Assembly: GCA_017307505.1 (NCBI GenBank)
Contig: JAFKEE010000026.1
Span: 185,646 to 249,645 of the forward strand
DNA length: 64,000 bases
Origin: Acidobacteriota bacterium
GTDB lineage: Bacteria > Acidobacteriota > Terriglobia > Bryobacterales > Bryobacteraceae
Direction of reading: 5' to 3'
Position numbers and translations under genes: made by a program. The notes under the pieces are model-generated. The model searched no databases, had not been told where the DNA came from, and saw only the letters and a program-made list of their open reading frames with translations. How positions within the stretch are numbered: position 1 is the first letter of the stretch; every line of letters begins with the position of its first letter. This document shows positions 57,563 through 64,000 of the stretch, in pieces.

Positions 57563-59254
57563 GTGAGAATGACATTCTGGATGCTCGTCTTGTTGGCGCT
57601 CATTTCACTCAGTTACGCTCAGGAAACGCGTCTCGAGCACTCCAGGGAACCATTCGAGATTTCTGGAGAAGTCATCGAATCGGGTCTGGACCGCGGGCTT
57701 GGCGGCGTGGAAGTGGCGCTCGAATCTGTAGACCCTGGGGCCATGTCAACACTTGCACCCAATGAGAAAATTGCGACCGCGGAGACTGATGAGGCGGGCG
57801 TATTTCGGTTCAGTGTAACCAAACCTGGTACGTATCAGGTAAGCGTGCGGAAGGATGGTTACAGTGCGGGGGCATCGATCGAAGAGAGGCTGCGCACTCG
57901 AGTCACGGTGACGATAAGCTTGGCTCACCCAACGAGATCGCTTCGTTTCCGCCTTGGACGTCCGGCACAGATCTCTGGTGTTGTCATTGAGAAGGATACA
58001 CGGAATCCGGTTCGCGGCCTTGCGGTCATCGCACAAGGGTTTGCGTTTTTCGGGGGGAAGCGGGTGTTGTTACCAGGGCAGAGCGCTCTCACGGACGAGA
58101 GTGGGCGTTTCTCCGTGCGTGGCCTCCCGCCCGGAGATTATGTTGTGGGGCTTGGGCCACGCATGCGATCGGCCATGGAACTGGACCGATCGCCGGAACT
58201 GCGGGCCTTCGGTCAGGAACTACTGCTCACGGCCGCTTCGGAAAAGGACCTAGAAAGGGTTGATTCAGATTATGACTGGACCTATTGGCCAGGCGGATCC
58301 GGTTTAGACGCAGCTCTTCCGGTTCAGGTTAGTTCCGGTGCGGAACTCGATATTGGTGGCCTGGAAGTGAGAAAAACCGCGAAGTATCGCGCTCGAGTGA
58401 TAATCCCGAAAGCATCGTGCAAGGAAGGGGAGCCGGTCAGCGTGCATGTCATCAGCGCATCAGCGCCCTCAGCGGGCACCTTGGTCGGAAAGGTTCCATG
58501 CGGGGCAGATTTTGTTGTGCGTGGACTCTCCCCTGGCGCGCATCGCCTTGAACTTCGAGGGAGTGAGGCGAAGGGATCGGCCGACTTACACATTGGACGC
58601 GAGAACATTTCCGTCTCGGTGCCTCTGGAGAAAGGGAACACAATGGAGGGGCGGCTGGCGGTTCAGGGTTCAATGAAGATGGACGCAACGCAGGTTCGCA
58701 TCCTACTCAAATCAAGGCACTGGGTCGTGGAACATTCACCTGTCAGAGTGAATTCCGACGGTCGCTTTCGATTCCAAGGTGTCGCGACTGGGGATTATCT
58801 ACTTGAAATCTCCGGAATTCCCGCCACACATTGCCTGCGAGGCATATTGTATAACGGCACACCTATCTCAGGGCAAACTGTGTCATTGAATCCGTACGCC
58901 TTGGCGCACTCTGTGGAATTGGTAGTCGATGACCAGGCAGCTGCTGTTACAGGCTCTGTCTCCAACCGCAATCAGCGAGCATTTCGACCGTGGGTTGTCC
59001 TGTGTCCGGTCACGGCGCAGGCCGACGTGTTCGGGAACTCGCGCTCGACCGAAGGGGACGAGGATGGGCAGTTCCGATTTGAAGGTCTGGCTCCCGGCGA
59101 GTACCGTGTGATCGCTGTACCCATGGAGCTGAAGGGAAGGCTGGAGCACCCTCATATCCTGGAGGGATTACTTCGATCTGCTGAAAAGCTGTCGCTTGCA
59201 GGACGGCAGGTTTTGACTGTACAAATCAAATTCTCTTCGCTTGAGAGTTTTTAG
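57563..59254 (+). CDS. secreted carboxypeptidase-regulatory-like protein, atypical composition
   Basis: 563 residues from a GTG nine bases after AAGGAGG. A signal peptide (MLVLLALISLSYAQ) is followed by repeated beta-sandwiches: ISGEVIESGLDRGLGGVEVAL, FRFSVTKPGTYQVSVRKDGY, then ISGVVIEKDTRNPVRGLAV, RFSVRGLPPGDYVVGL, and a C-terminal RFEGLAPGEYRVIAV. Domain order and motifs such as ILYNGTPISGQTVSL match the paralogue at 41.5-43.1 kb. Codon usage is visibly more AT-rich than its neighbours, suggesting transfer or relaxed selection. No catalytic domain. Confidence 0.75.
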   Translation: MRMTFWMLVLLALISLSYAQETRLEHSREPFEISGEVIESGLDRGLGGVEVALESVDPGAMSTLAPNEKIATAETDEAGVFRFSVTKPGTYQVSVRKDGYSAGASIEERLRTRVTVTISLAHPTRSLRFRLGRPAQISGVVIEKDTRNPVRGLAVIAQGFAFFGGKRVLLPGQSALTDESGRFSVRGLPPGDYVVGLGPRMRSAMELDRSPELRAFGQELLLTAASEKDLERVDSDYDWTYWPGGSGLDAALPVQVSSGAELDIGGLEVRKTAKYRARVIIPKASCKEGEPVSVHVISASAPSAGTLVGKVPCGADFVVRGLSPGAHRLELRGSEAKGSADLHIGRENISVSVPLEKGNTMEGRLAVQGSMKMDATQVRILLKSRHWVVEHSPVRVNSDGRFRFQGVATGDYLLEISGIPATHCLRGILYNGTPISGQTVSLNPYALAHSVELVVDDQAAAVTGSVSNRNQRAFRPWVVLCPVTAQADVFGNSRSTEGDEDGQFRFEGLAPGEYRVIAVPMELKGRLEHPHILEGLLRSAEKLSLAGRQVLTVQIKFSSLESF

Positions 59255-59815
59255 GATTCGGGGTAGTCGTCATCCGGTTTTGGCGAAGATTATCCCGAAG
59301 CCCAGCCATTCTTGGTAGCCCGCCATGGAGGAGGGAGAATTTGGGGGGAGGGGACATAATTTGGGGGGACAGCCTGACATGCACCCTCCCGCAACCCACA
59401 GAAAGAAAATCACTTACTGTCGCCGGCTCTTCACGATTAGGCTCTGAAGCACCCGGCGTCAACTAGCCCTCCATCTTTCTAGTAGCCCGGCAACTTCCTG
59501 CATGGCCTCAACTTAGCGCATTTCACGACCTCCGCCCGCAGCCGACCCTGTACTTCGAAGTACGCAATTAATCAATAGAAACCGGCACTGGGACGGGTCA
59601 GCCCGGACCCTGGAGAGGGCCACCAGTGGAGGGAAGTCGGAAACGCAGCCGTTCGACCCGGACCACAGCCTGCGATGAGCGGTCCGCCGGCCACTCGTAC
59701 TCAAGTCACGAATTCAACCAAGGGAAGGTCCGCTCGGACGGGCCGACCTCAGGCAGACCGAGAGCGTCAGTCTATGGTGCAAGGCACCCGCAGAGCTGAA
59801 GCTAAAACCTCGCCA
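59255..59815. other. 560-base intergenic region with a short direct repeat
   Basis: ATTTGGGGGGA occurs at 59339-59349 and 59359-59369, a 20-base period, in G-rich DNA resembling sequence found near mobile elements. No gene is supported; open frames over 59510-59710 show no protein-like pattern. This may be the remnant of an inserted element between the atypical gene and the HicAB locus. Confidence 0.4.
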
Positions 59816-60250
59816 TCACGCCGCGTCCCGTACTTCGACAGTCAACTGCTTCCCGAGAACCGCGAGGGCGGCTTGGATCTTCTCGGCCTTGGTGGCGTGC
59901 TCCGGATCGAGCATTCGGCGGATCACCCGCTCGTGGAGGCCCAGACGGCGCGCCAACTCGGAATTGCTGACACCTTGATCGCGCATCGCCAGATAGAGCG
60001 CGAGCTTCGGCGCCAGCCAGAGCGGCACTGGCACCAGTCGCTGTGTTCGCTTGGGTGCCGATGGTGTGGGGATCTCCTCCCGGCGCGACAGGCGAATCGA
60101 GAGATCGGAGCCGAGAGCGTCCATCGCCTCTTCCATCGCCTCGCGGTCGTCCTTACCGTCTGTCGCGACACGGTCAAGATCGACAAATTCCACCAGAACC
60201 CGGCCATCGCTGCCGGCTGTAAATTTCGCGGGATAGCTGAATAGGGACAC
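59816..60250 (-). CDS. hicB: HicB-type antitoxin
   Basis: 144 residues: an N-terminal HicB partial RNase-H-like fold (KFTAGSDGRVLVEFVDLDRVATDGKDDREAMEEAMDALG) and a C-terminal DNA-binding helix-turn-helix (MRDQGVSNSELARRLGLHERVIRRMLDPEHATKAEKI). It binds the HicA toxin and should repress the operon. It follows hicA by 11 bases in the usual toxin-first order. Confidence 0.9.
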   Translation of the reverse strand: MSLFSYPAKFTAGSDGRVLVEFVDLDRVATDGKDDREAMEEAMDALGSDLSIRLSRREEIPTPSAPKRTQRLVPVPLWLAPKLALYLAMRDQGVSNSELARRLGLHERVIRRMLDPEHATKAEKIQAALAVLGKQLTVEVRDAA

Positions 60251-60261
60251 GCCCTTACCTC

Positions 60262-60474
60262 CTACAGGTCATGCGGATCGATCTTCAGATCCGCGCACAT
60301 CTTGGCCAGCAAGTCGCGGCCAATTTCTTTCTTGCGGTCCTTGAGGGTCGTGAACTCGTTGCCCAGGTAGAGGCGGCCGTGGCTTCCCTTTCCCTTGTCG
60401 GCTACGAACTGGCAAGCGAGGTTCCGGCTCCGCGCTATTTTCCGCACTCGCCGCTCGAACTCACTACCCTTCAC
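60262..60474 (-). CDS. hicA: HicA-type toxin
   Basis: 70 residues from the GTG at 60474. The small double-stranded-RNA-binding-like mRNA interferase has KGKGSHGRLYLG, with the catalytic His, and GNEFTTLKDRKKEIGRDLLAKMCADLKI. I prefer this GTG over one 39 bases upstream because the KGSEFERRV segment opens the family and the upstream stretch is a palindrome. It cleaves mRNA unless HicB is bound. Confidence 0.88.
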   Translation of the reverse strand: MKGSEFERRVRKIARSRNLACQFVADKGKGSHGRLYLGNEFTTLKDRKKEIGRDLLAKMCADLKIDPHDL

Positions 60475-60483
60475 AATTCCAGT

Positions 60484-60503
60484 CTCGGACAGTTCTGTCC
60501 GAG
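60484..60503. promoter_or_regulatory. perfect palindrome before hicA, probable HicB operator
   Basis: CTCGGACAG (60484-60492) and CTGTCCGAG (60495-60503) are exact reverse complements with a 2-base centre, ending 10 bases before the hicA GTG. Position and symmetry fit a repressor dimer site. Confidence 0.65.
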
Positions 60504-60672
60504 TGTCAACCACCGGGTTCCGCCGCGGCAGGCGTCAACCCCGCCCTCGCCCCCCGCCGCATCCTTCAAACAAAATCTTCTCCAAACTCCGGTAGAAATC
60601 CCCATTCGCCACTCGTCGTTATAGTGAAGGCGGGGCAAACTGCCCGGCTGAAGACCGACTCAGGAGAACACA

Positions 60673-61020
60673 ATGCCGCAATACTTGGTTGCTGGGTACC
60701 TGCCCGACGACTTTGACCCCTCCACCGTCGACGAAACGATGATCAACGAGATCCACGCGCTCAACAAAGAGATGATCGCCGCCGGCGTCCGGAAGTTCGC
60801 CTGCGGCCTCGGAGCCACGAAGTCGCTGCGGGCCCAGGCCGATGGCGGCATCCTCGTCACCGACGGGCCTTACCTGGAGGCCAAGGAACACATCGGCGGC
60901 CTCTGGATCCTGGAATGCGCCGACATGGACGAGGCCGTGGCCTGGGCGCACAAAGGACTCATCGCCACGCGCGGCCAGGTCGAGGTCCGCGAGATCTTCT
61001 TCATGCCGGCCCCTGAATAG
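60673..61020 (+). CDS. YCII-family (DGPF-type) protein
   Basis: 115 residues with a ferredoxin-like YCII fold: MPQYLVAGYLPDDFDP, GGILVTDGPYLEAKEHIGGLWILECADMDEAVAWAHKGLI, RGQVEVREIFFMP. The DGPY motif is the DGPF signature. Such proteins are the usual neighbours of ECF42 sigma factors, as found 109 bases downstream. It may sense or detoxify a small molecule; the role is unproven. Confidence 0.9.
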   Translation: MPQYLVAGYLPDDFDPSTVDETMINEIHALNKEMIAAGVRKFACGLGATKSLRAQADGGILVTDGPYLEAKEHIGGLWILECADMDEAVAWAHKGLIATRGQVEVREIFFMPAPE

Positions 61021-61129
61021 CACGGACCCCCACGGCGGGAGCCAACGGGGCCCACAGCAATGCCCGCAGCGCCCTCCCCGGGTCATCGTGAGCATGTTCG
61101 CCTGACGGCTGAGATAATGTCAGGCGAAC

Positions 61130-62416
61130 ATGAGCGAGGTCGGCAGGGCAATCGAAACCGTCTGGAAGCTCGAGTCTACGCGCCTCATCGCTGCCATCGC
61201 CCGCGTCACCCGGGACATCGGCCTGGCCGAGGAACTCGCCCAGGATGCCCTCCTCGCCGCCCTGGAGCGGTGGCCGACGGAAGGAATCCCTGAAAATCCC
61301 GCCCCCTGGCTGATGACTGTGGCGAAGCGGCGCGCCATCGACAACCTGCGCCGCGGGCAAATGCTGCTACAAAAGCACGCGGAACTGGCCCGCGAGCTTC
61401 AGGCCCAACAGGAATCTCTCGGAAAAGCAATGGACGGCGCTCTGGATCAGGTGATCGACGACGATGTGCTGCGGCTCATCTTCACCGCCTGCCATCCGGC
61501 ACTCACCATGGAAGGTCGCGTCGCGCTCACGCTTCGCCTCATCGGCGGACTCACCACCGCGGAGATCGCCCGCGCCTTTCTCGCCCCCGAAAAAACCATC
61601 GGGCAGCGCATCTTCCGGGCCAAGAAAACCCTGGCCGAAGCTCAGGTGGCTTTTGAGACCCCTCGTGGCGAAGACTTGCACCGCCGCCTGCAATCCGTGC
61701 TCTCTGTCATCTATCTGATCTTCAACGAGGGCCATACCGCCACCGCCGGCGGCGAATGGATGCGGGCCTCGCTCTGCGAGGAAGCCCTTCGACTCGGCCG
61801 TATGCTGGCGCGACTCTTGCCCGGAGAATCCGAGGTGCACGCCCTGCTGGCCCTGATGGAGTTCAATGCGGCGCGCACAGCGGCTCGCCGCGGCAGCAAC
61901 GGCGAAGCGGTCCTGCTGCCCGATCAGGATCGCTCGTTGTGGGACCCCGCGCGGCTTCAACACGGCCTCGCCGCCCTCGAACAGGCGCAGCGGCTGGGCG
62001 GCGGCTCGAAACCCTATGCGTTGCAGGCCGCCATCACCGCCTGTCACATGCGCGCCCGCACTGCGGAAGAGACGGACTGGAACCGGATCGTTCTGCTCTA
62101 CGACACTCTGCTGCAAACCGCGCCTTCGCCCGTTGTGTCCCTGAATCGGGCCGTCGCCGTCGGCATGGCCCAGGGTCCGGCCGCGGGACTCGACGCTCTC
62201 GGCGGAGCCGCTGCCCTATCCGGCCATCACCTCTTTCACAGTGTGCGGGCCGACTTTCTGAATCGGTTGGGCCGGCTCCCGGAGGCCTGCGAAGAACTCC
62301 AGCGCGCCCTCGCCTCGACGCAAAACCTGCGGGAGCAGGAGATGCTGGCAGCGAGGCTAAAGCACCTGCAGGAATCCACCCAGGCAAAGCAGAACGCAGG
62401 AATCTACCGCTCCTGA
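61130..62416 (+). CDS. ECF42-type RNA polymerase sigma factor (DUF6596)
   Basis: A 428-residue factor: sigma region 2 (RLIAAIARVTRDIGLAEELAQDALLAAL, PAPWLMTVAKRRAIDNLRR), region 4 (FTACHPALTMEGRVALTLRLIGGLTTAEIARAFL, EKTIGQRIFRAKKTL) and a long C-terminal helical domain with TPR-like units (VIYLIFNEGHTATAGGEW, LDALGGAAALSGHHLFHSVRADFLNRLG) replacing an anti-sigma partner. It is normally cytoplasmic and controls a neighbouring YCII gene, as here. Confidence 0.92.
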   Translation: MSEVGRAIETVWKLESTRLIAAIARVTRDIGLAEELAQDALLAALERWPTEGIPENPAPWLMTVAKRRAIDNLRRGQMLLQKHAELARELQAQQESLGKAMDGALDQVIDDDVLRLIFTACHPALTMEGRVALTLRLIGGLTTAEIARAFLAPEKTIGQRIFRAKKTLAEAQVAFETPRGEDLHRRLQSVLSVIYLIFNEGHTATAGGEWMRASLCEEALRLGRMLARLLPGESEVHALLALMEFNAARTAARRGSNGEAVLLPDQDRSLWDPARLQHGLAALEQAQRLGGGSKPYALQAAITACHMRARTAEETDWNRIVLLYDTLLQTAPSPVVSLNRAVAVGMAQGPAAGLDALGGAAALSGHHLFHSVRADFLNRLGRLPEACEELQRALASTQNLREQEMLAARLKHLQESTQAKQNAGIYRS

Positions 62417-62459
62417 ACCCCACCCCATATGCGGCGGCATTCCCTTGTCGGGCGGTATT

Positions 62460-62562
62460 CCCGTGGGGCGGTATTCCCATGGGGTGGCATTCCCATGGTG
62501 GGGTGGCATTTATGCTGCGCGGAGCTTCAGCTCCGCCCGCTAGCGACCCGGCCCCCACGCGC
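62460..62562. repeat. second form of the REP-like hairpin plus GGCGGTATTCCC repeats
   Basis: CGGAGCT-TC-AGCTCCG at 62520-62535 is a perfect palindrome. Relative to the CGGGACT/AGTCCCG palindromes at 51.3-51.6 kb it differs at two stem positions on each side, with pairing kept. It is preceded by four variants of GGCGGTATTCCCATGGGG. The 268-base gap before the next gene contains no other feature. Confidence 0.7.
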
Positions 62563-62685
62563 CGAAATCCCGCGACGCCCAGGCCACTTGCTCCCAACCA
62601 ACGCCGCCTCCTGAGGCGCGAACCACAGCCGGATCGACCCATCTCTGAATCCGCCCTTCCACTGCTAGGCTGTGAAAGGAACCCC

Positions 62686-63243
62686 ATGGCCAAACTGATC
62701 TACTTCATGCCCTCCTCCCTAGATGGCTACATCGCCGGGGACGGCAACTTCGATTGGTCGCCGCCCAGCGAAGAGGTCTTCTCCTTCATGACCGAGCTCA
62801 TCCGTCCCATGGGCACGTATCTCTATGGACGCAAGGAGTACGAAACCATGGCGGTATGGGCAACGCCCGAGGTTCTACCCGGGCTCACACCGCCCATGCA
62901 GGACTTCGCCCGGATCTGGCAGGCGGCCGAGAAGATCGTCTACTCTCAAACCTGGCAATCCATCTCCGCCCCAAACACGCGTCTGGAGCGGATCTTCGAT
63001 CCCGCGCTGGTACGAGAGTGGAAGGCACAAGCGCCGCTCGACCTCTCGATAGCGGGGCCCACCCTGGCTGCCCAGGCGATCGAGGCCGGCCTGGTCGACG
63101 AGTACCAGTTGTTCATCATGCCGGCCCTGCTGGGCGGAGGCATTCCGGTGTTGTCCGCCAAAGTACGTCGAAAGCTGGAGCTCCTGGACGAGCGTCGTTT
63201 CGCCAACGGAACCATCTACCTCCACTACCGGTCCCCAGACTGA
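62686..63243 (+). CDS. dihydrofolate reductase-like (RibD C-terminal) protein
   Basis: 185 residues in the RibD-C/DHFR fold: LIYFMPSSLDGYIAGDGNFDW, YLYGRKEYETMAVW, DLSIAGPTLAAQAIEAGLVDEYQLFIMPALLGGGIPVL. It probably uses NADPH to reduce a pterin- or pyrimidine-like substrate. Such genes are often beside YCII/ECF42 modules, which supports a common stress-response role. The ATG has GAAAGGA upstream. Confidence 0.87.
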   Translation: MAKLIYFMPSSLDGYIAGDGNFDWSPPSEEVFSFMTELIRPMGTYLYGRKEYETMAVWATPEVLPGLTPPMQDFARIWQAAEKIVYSQTWQSISAPNTRLERIFDPALVREWKAQAPLDLSIAGPTLAAQAIEAGLVDEYQLFIMPALLGGGIPVLSAKVRRKLELLDERRFANGTIYLHYRSPD

Positions 63244-64000
63244 AGAAGCCCATCGCACCGTGGCCCAGGCCCGCCCCCTGAGCCAAAAGGCCCCGTAATT
63301 GGCACGCAAGAAGCCGCGCAAAGGCCCATTGGGGCCTTGTCCGCGAAAACGAACGACGACAGGAGGAGAGTAGCCCCACCCTCCATGTCCACAAGGGCGA
63401 TCCATTCGGGAGCAAGGCAGTGGCCCCTCCTGTGCCTGGAGTGGCCGCTCAATCCCAGTCCTGGAATCGTCCACGCAACCCCAGCCGGGAACTCGCCCAC
63501 TCAGCCCCAGTCCCAGAGATAGCGACGGCCTGCTGGAATGCCTTCAAGGGAGGCGCCTGAAGCGTAAAGCCAGCATGCCAGACATTCCGCGGGTAAGGCA
63601 GACGCCCTCGTCTGCAGCCGGCCCCCTGGCCGGCTCCCGGAATCGAGCCAACGCCTACCCATACGCCCCAAGTAGCATGTCGGTCGCAAGAATCGTCGAT
63701 CCAAGGGAGAAGCGCGAAACGCCAAACCTCTGAACTCATTTCACTGTCGCCCACGCAGTCCCAGCACCCCGATCAACCCCACGCATCCTCCCGCGAACGC
63801 CGCGGCCCCACCCCGAAACTACCCGTTTCCCCACATGAAGCTTTTTTGATGACACGGAGGCTCTTGCAAAACTCCGCGTTGAAACTAAAGGAATTGAGGA
63901 AATTACGTTAGGGGGAATGGGGTCGGCCGCAGTAAACTGTTGTCGCCAAACAAACCGGATACCACGAGCCAACCCCATATGGAGCTTACCTCTCGTCAGT
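63244..64000. other. terminal 757-base region without a supported gene
   Basis: Several open frames on both strands are Pro/Arg/Ser-rich with no family resemblance, so I leave them out. The last 150 bases are noticeably AT-richer (from about 63835) and may be the promoter region of a gene beyond the window. Confidence 0.5.

Noticed and set aside
63224..63978. Open frames in the terminal region on both strands
   Set aside because: They are Pro/Arg/Ser-rich low-complexity translations with no start context or homology I can recognise.

Overview
The window is 64 kb of high-GC, densely coded bacterial chromosome. The gene content points to an Acidobacteriota genome of the Bryobacterales/Solibacter kind: a PadR regulator followed by a MacB/FtsX 'duplicated orphan' permease, a giant propeller-type hybrid histidine kinase, DUF1080, DUF362, DUF4252 and carboxypeptidase-regulatory-like secreted proteins, a DUF4965 glutaminase, GH78 and GH29 glycosidases, ECF sigma factors and the hopanoid enzyme HpnH. 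This placement is an inference; no rRNA or tRNA gene was recognised.

Layout. 0.1-2.1 kb: a minus-strand operon of an ECF sigma factor, a membrane anti-sigma-like protein and two secreted DUF4252-type proteins. 2.3-4.6 kb: a Ser/Thr kinase with a duplicated C-terminal domain, then a membrane DUF3365(CxxCH)-HAMP sensor. 5-9 kb: an alpha-L-rhamnosidase convergent with a sigma-54 activator lacking a receiver. 9.2-12.9 kb: an LplT-like MFS carrier, a DUF2157/GDYXXLXY-type pair and a ceramidase-like membrane protein. 12.9-16.5 kb: a TPR protein, lspA, a Fur-family regulator, DUF1080 and a VNGG-repeat protein. 16.5-21.7 kb: a minus-strand run fabD, DUF1080, PpiC lipoprotein, unknown, DUF362. 21.8-29.1 kb: a hybrid kinase divergent from an RND pump. 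29.1-33.9 kb: a zinc-ribbon peptide, a UbiA-like protein, a methyltransferase and PadR plus permease. 33.9-35.5 kb: unknown genes behind a palindrome. 35.7-38.2 kb: an OmpR-type two-component system divergent from a membrane methyltransferase. 38.7-41.5 kb: BrnTA, hpnH and a TetR regulator. 41.5-46.6 kb: a secreted carboxypeptidase-regulatory-like protein, then an uncharacterised cassette (DUF1360, an 80-residue CCG protein and a tryptophan-rich protein) with a broken HTH gene upstream. 46.7-59.3 kb: mannonate dehydratase-like, DUF1801, glutaminase, propeller/TPR protein with CxxCH, two GH29 fucosidases and a second carboxypeptidase-regulatory-like protein. 59.8-63.2 kb: HicAB, YCII plus an ECF42-type sigma factor, and a RibD/DHFR-like protein. 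The last 750 bases hold no gene I can support.

The genes suggest a soil heterotroph specialising in plant or microbial polysaccharide side chains (rhamnose, fucose, uronic acids), with several autoregulated cassettes. At the DNA level I read palindromes next to the TetR, PadR, BrnT, HicA and OmpR-type genes, and a dispersed REP-like hairpin whose two forms show compensatory stem changes. The most novel-looking items are the tryptophan-rich/DUF1360 cassette with its inactivated HTH gene, and the two-gene unknown cassette at 33.9-35.1 kb.
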